Assembly: GCF_000826645.1 (NCBI RefSeq)
Contig: NZ_JXJP01000020.1
Location: 248,001 to 312,000, forward strand
Source of the DNA: Psychroserpens mesophilus
GTDB lineage: Bacteria; Bacteroidota; Bacteroidia; Flavobacteriales; Flavobacteriaceae
Reading direction: 5' to 3'
Length of the DNA: 64,000 bases
In this document: positions 8,912 through 18,334 of the stretch, piece after piece
Layout: each line of letters begins with the position of its first letter
How positions within the stretch are numbered: position 1 is the first letter of the stretch
The notes under the pieces: model-generated
Database searches by the model: none
What the model was told of the DNA's origin: nothing
Seen by the model: only the letters and a program-made list of their open reading frames with translations
Made by a program: the position numbers and the translations under genes

Positions 8912-11578
8912 ATGAAAAAAATTACTTTATTAATGGCCTGTTTGTTTATCTACTACGCTCAAGGGCAAATTTATTTGCCTCAGGAAACGTTTGATTCAGG
9001 CCTTGGCGCATGGACTGTTTCCGATGGAGGTGCAGCAATGGGAGATGCCTGGAGTTCCGGATTAGTAGGAGGAACAGAATCTCTTAACGGTACAAATTGT
9101 GCCTTTGTTGATAGTGATGCTAATGGAAACGGAACAGCATTATTTGAAACCTTAACATCTCCAGTATTTGATAGTTCGTCTGGAACAGTTGTGCTTCTTG
9201 AATTTGAACAGTTTTACAGAGATTTAGTCGCTGGAGTCGATATTGGCTCTGTTGAAGTTTGGGATGGTGCCGCTTGGCAACAAGTGTTAGCTCTTGATGC
9301 GACTGTAGGAGCTTTTGGAGTACCAGATGAACAAAGTATTGACATCTCGGCATTTAAAAATGCAAACATGCAGGTACGTTTTGTTTATGACGATGGTAAT
9401 GACTGGTCTTGGTACTGGTTGTTAGATAACATTGTAGTGAGAGAACAACCAACTTGTACTGAGGCTGTAATAACAGGAACTTCAATTGTAAATGATTGTG
9501 GGAATGATCAATTTCAAATTGATGTGAATGTAGATGTTGTAGGAGATGGTACTCTAATTAATGATGGTACAACAACTTACGCTTTAGCTGCTGGTAGTAA
9601 TCTGGTCGGTCCTTACGCAAGTGGATCATCAGTAAGTTTGACTATCGAGCATAGTGATGTAAATTGTAACTTTACATTATCGGATGTGTCGTTTACATGC
9701 CCAACATTACCAACAGTAGATGCTACACTAACAATTAATGGCTGCTTAGATTCTGATACATTCAGTACTGCATTTGATGGAAGTGCACAAAGTTTTTATT
9801 GGATTCAACTGGATTATGATGGAGGTTGCTTTGAATTAACTGCTGATACTGAAGGTGGTGATTTTGATACCGAAATTGGCCTTTATGATTCTAATGGTTT
9901 TTTAATAGGTAATGATGATGATGGAGGAACAGATGCATTAAGCACATTTACTGCAGATGCGCTTCCAGCAGGAACATATTATATTGCTGCTGGTGAATTT
10001 AACATGGTTTTTGGAGCAGATAATTTTAATGTAACATTTCCTGGAGTACCAAATGATGTTGGTACACTCGTTGTAAATGTAAGTACGCCTTCGGATAATA
10101 CTGTTGATTTCTGTAATTTACAATTTCCATTTGAAGGGACTATTGAATCAGGACAAGACCATTTGGTTTTTACTCAAGTGTATGAAGCTGGTGTTACTGA
10201 GCCACAGGGTGCTCAAGGTCCTGGTATTGAAGCATGGATCGGTTTTAGCGAAACAGACGCTATGTCTACAGCAGATTTTACATCTGGAGACTGGACATGG
10301 GTTGTTGCCGATTACAATACAAGTGGACCAGCAAATAATAACGATGAGTACTTCGCTGAAATCGGTTCAGCTAGAGCTATAGGTACCTATTATTATGTAA
10401 GTCGTTATTCTATTGATGGTGGACCATTTACTTATGGTGGTATAAATCCAGGTGGATCAGATGGAAATTTTTGGGATGGTACTAATTTTGTATCTGGTGT
10501 GCTAACTGTAAATGGACCAGCAAATGATGATTTTGCGAATGCTCAACCAATCGATTGTACAACTACTGGCTTAACTGGAAGCACAGCTGATGCGACTCTA
10601 GACGAAGATGATGCACCAGATGGTTTTGGAGCCGATATGGATGCACCTAACGTATGGTATAGCTACGATAGTTCTGTTGAAGGTGCTGCTGATGTTACCA
10701 TTAGTTTATGTGGTTCTACCTACGACACGTCTATTTTGGTTTATACTGGAACATCGGGTAATCTTACCTTGGTTGCAGGAAATGACGATAATGCTGCAGC
10801 TTGTGGAGCTGGAAGTGTTCAGAGTGAAGGAATCTTTACAGCGAATGGTACAGATATTTATTATATCGCAGTTGAAGGATTTAATTTTGGTAGCACAGGA
10901 GCTTTTACTTTATCTATTACCTGTGAAGCTTCATGTACGCCAGCTCAAACTAATCAAGATTGCGCAAGTGCTACTCCTTTATTAGTTGATGGTTCAACGA
11001 CTACTCAAGATAATACATGTGCTATTGTTAATGCTACACAACCAGATTGTGATTTATTCCAAAGTATCGCAGATTTATGGTTCACTTTCGTAGCACCTGC
11101 AAGTGGTGAAGTAGATATCGTTACTGCTTTAGGTACAGCAACGGCTTCGCATTTAGCAGTTTATGAAGGAACTTGTGGTGCTTTAACACAATTAGACTGT
11201 TCTACTGCTGCTACTTCTAGTTCTAATCTAACGGGATTAATTGGTGGAAACACATATTACGTTCAGTTATGGAACAATGGTTCAGAAGAAGGTACTATTG
11301 ATATTACACTTACTGACGCATCATTGTCACTGAGTTCTTTTGAGAATGTGAATGCATTTTCATATTTCCCTAATCCAGTGAAAAACGTGTTGTCATTAAA
11401 AGCTGAAAATACAATTCAAGATATTTCAGTGTATAATATGTTAGGTCAAGAAGTTCTTAGAGCTAATCCTAACGCTTTAGAGGCAACTTTAGATATGAAT
11501 ATATTAAATTCGGGTGCTTATTTTGTACAAGTTACTATTAACGATATAGCTCAAACAGTTAGAGTTGTTAAACAGTAA
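8912..11578 (+). CDS. Large secreted T9SS cargo protein with repeated PPC-like beta domains
   Basis: 888 residues. Signal peptide MKKITLLMACLFIYYAQG. Residues about 20-175 look like a MAM/choice-of-anchor jelly-roll domain (ETFDSGLGAWTVSDGG, WLLDNIVVRE). PPC-like beta-sandwich domains follow (FDTEIGLYDSNG, LPAGTYYIAAGE; later YDTSILVYTG and IYYIAVEGFNF). The last 75 residues, from FSYFPNPVKN to TVRVVKQ, are a T9SS type A sorting domain, so the protein is expected on the cell surface or in the medium. Asp, Asn, Thr and Gly dominate and no catalytic motif is visible; adhesion or substrate binding is only a guess. Residues 536-888 align without gaps to the protein at 15359. A strong terminator follows. 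Confidence 0.85.
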   Translation: MKKITLLMACLFIYYAQGQIYLPQETFDSGLGAWTVSDGGAAMGDAWSSGLVGGTESLNGTNCAFVDSDANGNGTALFETLTSPVFDSSSGTVVLLEFEQFYRDLVAGVDIGSVEVWDGAAWQQVLALDATVGAFGVPDEQSIDISAFKNANMQVRFVYDDGNDWSWYWLLDNIVVREQPTCTEAVITGTSIVNDCGNDQFQIDVNVDVVGDGTLINDGTTTYALAAGSNLVGPYASGSSVSLTIEHSDVNCNFTLSDVSFTCPTLPTVDATLTINGCLDSDTFSTAFDGSAQSFYWIQLDYDGGCFELTADTEGGDFDTEIGLYDSNGFLIGNDDDGGTDALSTFTADALPAGTYYIAAGEFNMVFGADNFNVTFPGVPNDVGTLVVNVSTPSDNTVDFCNLQFPFEGTIESGQDHLVFTQVYEAGVTEPQGAQGPGIEAWIGFSETDAMSTADFTSGDWTWVVADYNTSGPANNNDEYFAEIGSARAIGTYYYVSRYSIDGGPFTYGGINPGGSDGNFWDGTNFVSGVLTVNGPANDDFANAQPIDCTTTGLTGSTADATLDEDDAPDGFGADMDAPNVWYSYDSSVEGAADVTISLCGSTYDTSILVYTGTSGNLTLVAGNDDNAAACGAGSVQSEGIFTANGTDIYYIAVEGFNFGSTGAFTLSITCEASCTPAQTNQDCASATPLLVDGSTTTQDNTCAIVNATQPDCDLFQSIADLWFTFVAPASGEVDIVTALGTATASHLAVYEGTCGALTQLDCSTAATSSSNLTGLIGGNTYYVQLWNNGSEEGTIDITLTDASLSLSSFENVNAFSYFPNPVKNVLSLKAENTIQDISVYNMLGQEVLRANPNALEATLDMNILNSGAYFVQVTINDIAQTVRVVKQ
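10517..11578 (+). repeat. Duplicated 1,062-base segment, copy 1
   Basis: This segment is colinear with 16187-17248 with no net insertion or deletion (constant offset of 5,670). The encoded proteins are mostly identical by eye while many third codon positions differ, indicating an old duplication kept under protein-level constraint. Confidence 0.85.
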
Positions 11579-11597
11579 ATAGCGTTTGAAACAGACT

Positions 11598-11629
11598 AAA
11601 AAAGCTACCATTCTGGTAGCTTTTTTTTT
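11598..11629 (+). terminator. Rho-independent terminator after the 888-residue T9SS protein
   Basis: A perfect 13-base stem (AAAAAAGCTACCA with TGGTAGCTTTTTT) closes a 3-base loop and runs into nine T residues. Confidence 0.9.
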
Positions 11630-11692
11630 GGCCATAATTTGAAAGGGACTCAATTAATTACTACATTTAGAATTAAGATTAATAACATTATT

Positions 11693-13414
11693 ATGAGATG
11701 TAAAGCCTATGTTGTAATAACAGTATTTTTTATGTTATTCGTTTCAATTTGTGAATCACAAACAAATTTTGTTGATCAAGCAACAGTTTTGGGAATAGGT
11801 GTTTCTTGTGGTGACGTTCCTATAGGAAATGGCATAACTTTTTATGATTATAATGATGATGGTTGGGATGATATAACGTTGGCAACTCAAACTGGAGAGC
11901 CCATTCGGTTTTTTAAAAACATGAATGGAGTTTTTATTGAGGAAACACTAAATATTCCAAATAATTTGTCTCAAATGAAACAAGTGAATTGGGTAGATTA
12001 TGATAACGATGGAGCGCTTGATCTATTTGTCACGAGTAATGTAAGTGGTAACAAGTTGTATAGAAATGATGGTAATTTCAATTTCTCAGATGTAACAAGT
12101 GAATCTCAGCTACCCCTTCAAAATATTAGTACGTATGGTGCATCTTGGGGAGATTATAACAACGATAGTTATTTAGATGTTTTTCTGAGTAGCAGAGATA
12201 TTGCAGAAGTTATTCCAAATTATTTATATAGAAATAATGGTGATGGGACTTTTACAAATGTAAGTGAATTTGCGGGTATTTTAAATACCAGTAATTTATC
12301 ATTCTGTTCAGCTTTTTTCGATTTTAATAATGACGGTTGTCAAGATATTTATGTGTCTACTGATAGAATTAACAATAAAAATGTCTTATATAAAAACAAT
12401 TGTGATGGAACCTTTACAGATGTAAGTGAATCTTCAAATACTGATTTATACATTGATGCAATGTCTGTAACTATTGATGATTACAATAGTGATGGCTGGC
12501 TAGATATATATGTCACAAATACACCTAGTGGAAACGTATTATTACGAAATAATGGAGATGAAACCTTTACCAATGTTGCAATGACTACTGGAACCACATT
12601 TAATAGTATTGGTTGGGGAGCCGTTTTTTTAGATGCCGAAAATGATATGGATTTAGATTTATATGTAAGTGGATTGCTTGATGGATCCAATACAAATTTT
12701 CTCTCTGCTGCATTTTATGAAAATAATGGATTAGGTAATTTTACAATTCCTTCTACTGGTTTTTTTAATGATAATCGGGAGAGTTACTCAAATGCTATTG
12801 GTGATATAGATAATGATGGTTTTCCTGAAATAGCAGTCAGTAATGCAGATAATGAGAACATTTTTATTTGGAAAAATGAAGCACCAATAAGTAATAACTG
12901 GCTTAAAGTAAAATTAGAAGGCACACTAAGTAATAAAAGAGGTGTTGGATCTTTGATTGAAGTTTCAATTAATGGCATAAAACAATATCGATATACACTT
13001 TGTGGTGAAGGCTATTTGGCCCAAAATTCTGGTACAGAAGTTTTTGGTTTAGGCAATAACGCTACAATCGATTACATTAAAGTTAATTGGTTAAGTGGTT
13101 TGGTTGATATTATCGATAATGTTTCAGCTAATCAATTAATAACTATCGTTGAGGGATCTAATTTGCTTTCTGAAGTTGAATATAGCACTGAGATCATTAG
13201 TTTGGTTCCAAATCCAGTGAGCGACTTATTAAAAATTACATCACTAACACCAATTGAAACTCTAGAAATTTATAATAGTATTGGCCAGAAAGTAATAGAG
13301 ATGAATCAAGAAAATATTGAATTTGTCGATATGTCTAAATTTGAAAGTGGTATTTATTTTTTTAAACTAATGACCAATCAACAAACAAAAACAATGAGAA
13401 TACTCAAATACTAG
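11693..13414 (+). CDS. FG-GAP/VCBS-repeat protein with ASPIC/UnbV domain and T9SS tail (propeller paralogue 1)
   Basis: 573 residues from ATG 11693. A TTG 18 codons upstream is possible, but the ATG gives a proper signal peptide (AYVVITVFFMLFVSICESQ). Seven Asp/Asn-rich loops of the DxDxDG type occur in order, from DYNDDGWDD to DIDNDGFPE, consistent with a seven-bladed calcium-binding beta-propeller. Next comes an ASPIC/UnbV domain (NNWLKVKLEG ... DYIKVNWLSG), then a type A sorting tail from about LVPNPVSDLL to RILKY. The family resembles eukaryotic CRTAC1; its substrate is unknown. The next paralogue starts 44 bases downstream. Confidence 0.85.
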   Translation: MRCKAYVVITVFFMLFVSICESQTNFVDQATVLGIGVSCGDVPIGNGITFYDYNDDGWDDITLATQTGEPIRFFKNMNGVFIEETLNIPNNLSQMKQVNWVDYDNDGALDLFVTSNVSGNKLYRNDGNFNFSDVTSESQLPLQNISTYGASWGDYNNDSYLDVFLSSRDIAEVIPNYLYRNNGDGTFTNVSEFAGILNTSNLSFCSAFFDFNNDGCQDIYVSTDRINNKNVLYKNNCDGTFTDVSESSNTDLYIDAMSVTIDDYNSDGWLDIYVTNTPSGNVLLRNNGDETFTNVAMTTGTTFNSIGWGAVFLDAENDMDLDLYVSGLLDGSNTNFLSAAFYENNGLGNFTIPSTGFFNDNRESYSNAIGDIDNDGFPEIAVSNADNENIFIWKNEAPISNNWLKVKLEGTLSNKRGVGSLIEVSINGIKQYRYTLCGEGYLAQNSGTEVFGLGNNATIDYIKVNWLSGLVDIIDNVSANQLITIVEGSNLLSEVEYSTEIISLVPNPVSDLLKITSLTPIETLEIYNSIGQKVIEMNQENIEFVDMSKFESGIYFFKLMTNQQTKTMRILKY

Positions 13415-13458
13415 CACATGTATTTTTACTACATTTACGGTTATATGAATCTATTACC

Positions 13459-15204
13459 ATGAAGAAACATTCTGCGATACAATTTTGTTTTTTACTGTTC
13501 TCGTTTGCGATGTATTGCCAGATAGCTTTTGATGAATCTTCAAACATCTATGGATTAAATGCATCCTATGGAATAGGCTTTGTTGGTGGAGGTCTTTCAT
13601 CTTGTGATTTTGATGGTGATGGTTGGGATGATGTTACTCTTGCAACTGAAGTTGGTGAACCAGTTAGGTACTTTAAAAATAATTCTGGAAATTTTACTGA
13701 AATATTTCTGAACCTTACCGACTTTAATTACGAATATCAGCAAGTCATTTGGATAGATTATGATAACGATGGAGATAAAGATCTATATATGGCAGCTCAT
13801 AATGCATCAAGTAAATTTTATAGAAATGACGGTAATTCCAATTTTACTGATGTAACATTAAGTTCTGGAATTTTTACAGGTAACCAAAAGAATTTTGGAG
13901 CATCTTGGGGAGATTATGATAATGATGGCTTTCTAGATGTGTTCCTTACCTTTCGTTCATCAAACGAAAGTAATAGATTGTACAGAAATAATGGCAATGG
14001 TACATTTTCAAATGTTAGTGACCTAGCTGGAATTTCTAATACCGGACATTTATCTTTTTGCGCTAGTTTTTTTGATTACAACAACGATGGTTGGCAGGAT
14101 ATTTATATAGCTAACGATAGAATAATCACATCTAACATACTCTATCATAATAATGGAGATGGTACATTTACAGATGTTAGCTCACAATCTGGTGCTGGAT
14201 TAGTTATGGATGCCATGTCTACAACTATTGGCGATTATAATAATGATGGTTGGTTTGACATCTATATTACTAACACCATGCAGGAGTATCCAGATGTGCC
14301 TGAAGCCGAAATAGGGAATGTGCTTCTGAAAAATAATGGTGACGGAACATTTACAAATGTGGCAATTACTAATGGAACAGATTTTAATAGTATTGCCTGG
14401 GGAGCTGTTTTTTTAGATGCGGATAACGACATGGATCTCGACCTATATGTAAGTGGTATGCTAAATGGTTCTATCTCATTACCTTCTGCCTTCTACGAAA
14501 ATGATGGTTTTAATTATTATTCCATTCCTACTGACGCTGGTTTTCTAAACGATACTGAAGAAAGTTACTCAAATGCTATAGGCGATTTTAATAATGATGG
14601 CTATCCAGATATAATAGTCAACAATGAAGCTGCAAATATGTTTCTTTGGAAGAATAACTGTAGTGTTAATATAAATAATAACTGGCTTAAAGTTAAATTG
14701 GAAGGGACAAGTTCTAATAAAGATGGCATAGGTTCTTATATTGAAATTTCTATAAATGGAAATAAACAATTTAGATATACCGTGGCTGGTGAAGGTTATC
14801 TTTCTCAGAATTCTAATTCTGAATTTTTTGGATTAGCCGATAATAATACTATAGATTATATAAAAGTTACCTGGCTAAGTGGTGTGGTTGATGTTATCAA
14901 TAATGTTTCAGCTAATCAAACATTAACTATAATTGAAGGCTCCAATGTTTTATCTACTAACGAATACTTTACTAATTCTAAAATACGCATAGTTCCAAAT
15001 CCTGTAACAGATATACTATCTTTTTATTCTGATAATGTTATCGATATGGTAGAAATATACAACAGTTTAGGAAAACTGCTTATGACAAAAAAAGGTATGG
15101 AATCTTCCAGTAATATGGATGTCTCACAGTTGAATACAGATGTTTTATTTGTTAAAGTATTTACTCAACAGCACACTGAGGTATTTAAAATTCTTAAAAA
15201 TTAA
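13459..15204 (+). CDS. FG-GAP/VCBS-repeat protein with ASPIC/UnbV domain and T9SS tail (propeller paralogue 2)
   Basis: 581 residues. Signal peptide KKHSAIQFCFLLFSFAMYCQ. Seven loops can be counted: DFDGDGWDD, DYDNDGDKD, DYDNDGFLD, DYNNDGWQD, DYNNDGWFD, DADNDMDLD and DFNNDGYPD. The sixth loop has Met in place of the usual Gly, as in paralogue 1. The ASPIC/UnbV domain follows (NNWLKVKLEGTSSNKDGIG) and then a T9SS sorting domain (IVPNPVTDIL ... FKILKN). It has the same architecture as the proteins at 11693 and 50199. Between loops 5 and 6 it has a short insertion (about residues 275-284, rich in Pro and Glu) that the others lack. It should be a secreted or surface-attached binding protein, and no enzymatic residues are evident. 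Confidence 0.85.
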   Translation: MKKHSAIQFCFLLFSFAMYCQIAFDESSNIYGLNASYGIGFVGGGLSSCDFDGDGWDDVTLATEVGEPVRYFKNNSGNFTEIFLNLTDFNYEYQQVIWIDYDNDGDKDLYMAAHNASSKFYRNDGNSNFTDVTLSSGIFTGNQKNFGASWGDYDNDGFLDVFLTFRSSNESNRLYRNNGNGTFSNVSDLAGISNTGHLSFCASFFDYNNDGWQDIYIANDRIITSNILYHNNGDGTFTDVSSQSGAGLVMDAMSTTIGDYNNDGWFDIYITNTMQEYPDVPEAEIGNVLLKNNGDGTFTNVAITNGTDFNSIAWGAVFLDADNDMDLDLYVSGMLNGSISLPSAFYENDGFNYYSIPTDAGFLNDTEESYSNAIGDFNNDGYPDIIVNNEAANMFLWKNNCSVNINNNWLKVKLEGTSSNKDGIGSYIEISINGNKQFRYTVAGEGYLSQNSNSEFFGLADNNTIDYIKVTWLSGVVDVINNVSANQTLTIIEGSNVLSTNEYFTNSKIRIVPNPVTDILSFYSDNVIDMVEIYNSLGKLLMTKKGMESSSNMDVSQLNTDVLFVKVFTQQHTEVFKILKN

Positions 15205-15358
15205 AACAGCTACCACAATTTCATTTCATCGATTATTTTTGTTTTTTGTCGATTAATTTGCTACTTTGGTCAATTAGAAACTTTCTGTATTTCTTATTCA
15301 ATAGATAATCAATACATTTAAGCTCAAATTTTAATTTATTAACAAATACTATATCAAT

Positions 15359-17248
15359 ATGAAAAAAATTACTCTTGTTATGACCTTTTTACTACTATGG
15401 TCAATTAATTCTAATGCTCAGTATCTTACTGAAGGTTTTGAAGGTGCTACATTTCCTCCTGCGGGATGGACTGATGTTGTAGGTCCTGGTACTGATACTG
15501 GTGATCTGTGGGCAGCTTCAACGTTACGTGCTAATACTGGAACTCAATCAGCGAGATATGAGGATTTTGCAAGTGGTGCTTCGCATGACAGATGGTTAAT
15601 TTCTCCAGCCTTGGATTTGTCTGTCGCAACTGCACCTGAACTTTTATATTTCGATAATGTTGACTTTTTCGATTTTGCAGACACACATGATGTTTACTAT
15701 TCAACAGATTATGATGGGTTAGGCGATCCTACAACAGCGTCATGGACCTTAATTAATGGTGTTATTGGTACTGAAGATACTTGGGTTCAAAATGGACCTT
15801 ATGCTTTACCAGCAGTAGCAGGTGTGTATATTGCATTTAACTACGTAGGTACATTTGCTTCTGAGTGGTACATTGATGATATATTGGTAAGAGAAAATCT
15901 TGGATGCGATATTCCAGTAGCTACTTTTGCAGCTGTTGAGAATTGTCCAGTTGATGACGGTTTTACAATTGAAGTTAATATCACCGATATTGGTGCAGCT
16001 TCAGGTGTAACGATCACTGATGATCAAGGTACCGCTGCTAGTACAGGTCTTGCTGCAGGAACTTATACTTATGGTTCATATGCCAATGCTACTGATGTAG
16101 TAATTACAGTTACAAACGATGATAGTGGTGTTTGTTTTATTACAAGTTCTACACTTACATATGATGGTATTTGTCCACCACCACCACCAGCAAATGACGA
16201 TTTTGTAAACGCACAAGCAATAGATTGTACTACTACGGCCTTAACTGGAAGTACTGAGTTTGCGACTTTAGATGAAGATGATGCGCCAGATGGATTTGGA
16301 GCTGATATGGATGCACCTAATGTTTGGTTTAGTTATGACAGTGCAACTGAAGGTGCTGCGGATGTAACAGTTAGCTTATGTGGTTCAACATATGACACGT
16401 CAATTTTAGTATATACTGGTGTATCTGGAGCATTAACGCTTGTTGCTGGTAATGATGATAATGAAGCTGCTTGTGGCGCATTTAGCGTTCAAAGTGAAGG
16501 AACGTTTACAGCTAATGGAACAGATACATATTATATTGCTGTTGAAGGATTTAACTTTGCAAGTACTGGAGATTTCACGCTTAGCGTAACTTGTGAGGCT
16601 TCATGCACACCTGCTCAAGCGAATCAGGATTGTGCTAGTGCTACTGCATTATTAGTAAATGGTATTACAACTACTCAAGATAATACTTGTGCAGTTGTTA
16701 ATGCTACGCAACCAAGTTGTGATTTATTCCAAAGTATTGCCGATTTATGGTTTACTTTTGATGCTCCTGCAAGTGGTGAGGTTGATATTGTAACATCATT
16801 AGGAACGGCTACAGCTTCACATTTAGCTGTATATGAAGGTACTTGTGGTGCCTTAACAGAGTTAAGTTGTAGTACAGTTGTTGCGGCTGGTGCAAGTCTA
16901 ACAGGCTTAACTGGAGGAACGACTTATTATGTGCAATTATGGAATAATGGTTCTGAAGAGGGTACAATTGATATAACACTTTCTGATGCATCTCTATCTC
17001 TTAGTTCATTTGATAATGAAAATGCATTTACATACTTCCCTAATCCTGTGAAGAATGAATTGTCATTGAAAGCTCAAAATGCTATTCAAAATGTTTCTGT
17101 ATTTAATATGTTAGGTCAGGAAGTTCTTAGAGCTACACCTAATACTTTAGAAAGTAACTTAGATATGAACGGATTAAGCCAAGGTGCTTACTTTGTTCAA
17201 GTAACTATCAATAATGTTACTGAAACAGTAAGAATTTTAAAGCAATAA
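15359..17248 (+). CDS. Secreted T9SS cargo protein sharing its C-terminal half with the 8912 protein
   Basis: 629 residues. Signal peptide KKITLVMTFLLLWSINSNAQ. Residues about 20-180 form a MAM/choice-of-anchor-J-like domain (EGFEGATFPPAGW, DRWLISPALDLS, WYIDDILVRE). A short beta domain follows, then a proline linker of six consecutive Pro near residue 273. From residue 277 to the end it matches the 888-residue protein at 8912 without gaps, including two PPC-like domains and the type A sorting tail (FTYFPNPVKN ... VRILKQ). The N-terminal parts of the two proteins differ, so this looks like one display tail carrying two different heads. A candidate -7 element TATTTTTG is at 15234-15241. A strong terminator follows. 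Confidence 0.85.
   Translation: MKKITLVMTFLLLWSINSNAQYLTEGFEGATFPPAGWTDVVGPGTDTGDLWAASTLRANTGTQSARYEDFASGASHDRWLISPALDLSVATAPELLYFDNVDFFDFADTHDVYYSTDYDGLGDPTTASWTLINGVIGTEDTWVQNGPYALPAVAGVYIAFNYVGTFASEWYIDDILVRENLGCDIPVATFAAVENCPVDDGFTIEVNITDIGAASGVTITDDQGTAASTGLAAGTYTYGSYANATDVVITVTNDDSGVCFITSSTLTYDGICPPPPPANDDFVNAQAIDCTTTALTGSTEFATLDEDDAPDGFGADMDAPNVWFSYDSATEGAADVTVSLCGSTYDTSILVYTGVSGALTLVAGNDDNEAACGAFSVQSEGTFTANGTDTYYIAVEGFNFASTGDFTLSVTCEASCTPAQANQDCASATALLVNGITTTQDNTCAVVNATQPSCDLFQSIADLWFTFDAPASGEVDIVTSLGTATASHLAVYEGTCGALTELSCSTVVAAGASLTGLTGGTTYYVQLWNNGSEEGTIDITLSDASLSLSSFDNENAFTYFPNPVKNELSLKAQNAIQNVSVFNMLGQEVLRATPNTLESNLDMNGLSQGAYFVQVTINNVTETVRILKQ
16187..17248 (+). repeat. Duplicated 1,062-base segment, copy 2
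   Basis: Partner of 10517-11578; colinear to the stop codon without indels. The similarity ends at the proline linker just upstream of copy 2. Confidence 0.85.
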
Positions 17249-17267
17249 GCTTAATAAATATTAGTTC

Positions 17268-17292
17268 AAAAGCCACCTTTAAGGTGGCTTTT
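17268..17292 (+). terminator. Rho-independent terminator after the 629-residue T9SS protein
   Basis: AAAAGCCACC pairs perfectly with GGTGGCTTTT around a 5-base loop, followed by a T-rich stretch. It overlaps the region upstream of the glycosyltransferase and argues against a TTG start at 17291 for that gene. Confidence 0.85.
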
Positions 17293-17320
17293 GTATTTTG
17301 TTTATTTACCTTTGTGGTGT

Positions 17321-18334
17321 ATGGATGCATTACATTATTCATTTATAGTGCCTGTTTTTAACAGGCCAGATGAAATCAAAGAACTTTTACAGAGTTTTTT
17401 AGGAATTGAGGGAGGTTTACCTTTTGAAATTGTAATAATAGAAGATGGATCAACAATTGATTGTAGAGCTGTTGTTAAGGATTATGAAGAGAGTTTAAAT
17501 ATCTCTTATTATTACAAGCCAAATTCTGGTCCTGGAGACTCCAGAAACTTTGGTATGTTAAAAGCTAAAGGCAACTATTTCATAATTTTAGATTCAGATT
17601 GTTTACTACCTCCTCAGTATTTGAACGTTGTAAATAGCGAACTTAAAAATGCTTATGTAGATTGTTTTGGTGGTCCTGATGCAGCAGATACATCTTTCAC
17701 AAATTTGCAAAAGGCCATCAATTTTGCAATGACCTCATTTCTAACGACAGGAGGAATTAGGGGTTCGCAATTAAAAAATAAAAAATTCGAGCCAAGAAGT
17801 TTTAATATGGGTATTTCTAAAGCCGCATTTAAAGCTTCTGGAGGTTTTGGAAATATTCATCCAGGCGAGGATCCTGATTTATCCATAAGACTTACTCAGC
17901 TGGGTTTTAAAACCAAACTTTTTAAAGATGCGTTTGTATATCACAAACGTCGTATATCATGGTCTAAGTTTTATACGCAAGTACATAAATTTGGTATGGT
18001 TAGACCAATACTTAATTTATGGCATCCAAGTACCAATCGCTTTATTTTCTGGATGCCTACTTTATTTTGTTTAGGGTTTTTATTCGGACTTGTATGCGCT
18101 GTTTTTGGTGAATTTTTTGTGCTAATTGTTTTCGGAATATACATGGCTACAGCTTTTTTATCAGCTTTATTTCAAACCAAGAGTTTCGTCATTGCACTAC
18201 AAGCAATTATTGCAATATTTGTTCAGTTTTTTGGTTATGGTTTTGGGTTTTTGAAATCTACTTTTGCTATTAAAGTTTTAAAAAAGAAACCGGAAACCTA
18301 TTATCCTAATCTATTTTTTAAGAATGTTGTCTAA
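17321..18334 (+). CDS. Glycosyltransferase family 2 membrane protein
   Basis: 337 residues from ATG 17321. The alternative TTG at 17291 lies inside the preceding terminator. The GT-A fold is clear: YSFIVPVFNRPDEI, VIIEDGS, the metal-binding DSDC (DxD), the acceptor-site region GEDPDLSIRL, and RRISW. The C-terminal third has two or three hydrophobic segments (for example FWMPTLFCLGFLFGLVCAVF), so it is anchored in the inner membrane with a cytoplasmic catalytic domain. Sugar and acceptor are unknown. It overlaps the YbbR gene by 11 bases, and its role may be in envelope polysaccharide. Confidence 0.88.
   Translation: MDALHYSFIVPVFNRPDEIKELLQSFLGIEGGLPFEIVIIEDGSTIDCRAVVKDYEESLNISYYYKPNSGPGDSRNFGMLKAKGNYFIILDSDCLLPPQYLNVVNSELKNAYVDCFGGPDAADTSFTNLQKAINFAMTSFLTTGGIRGSQLKNKKFEPRSFNMGISKAAFKASGGFGNIHPGEDPDLSIRLTQLGFKTKLFKDAFVYHKRRISWSKFYTQVHKFGMVRPILNLWHPSTNRFIFWMPTLFCLGFLFGLVCAVFGEFFVLIVFGIYMATAFLSALFQTKSFVIALQAIIAIFVQFFGYGFGFLKSTFAIKVLKKKPETYYPNLFFKNVV

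Noticed and set aside
11639-11692. TTG start for the first propeller gene
   Set aside because: It would add 18 residues before a normal signal peptide and begins directly after the preceding terminator; the ATG at 11693 is better.
16174-16189. CCA-rich run, possible microsatellite or regulatory element
   Set aside because: It encodes the proline linker of the T9SS protein, so the repeat is explained by coding.
17291-17320. TTG start for the glycosyltransferase
   Set aside because: It lies inside the preceding terminator hairpin; ATG 17321 gives the usual start of the GT2 fold.
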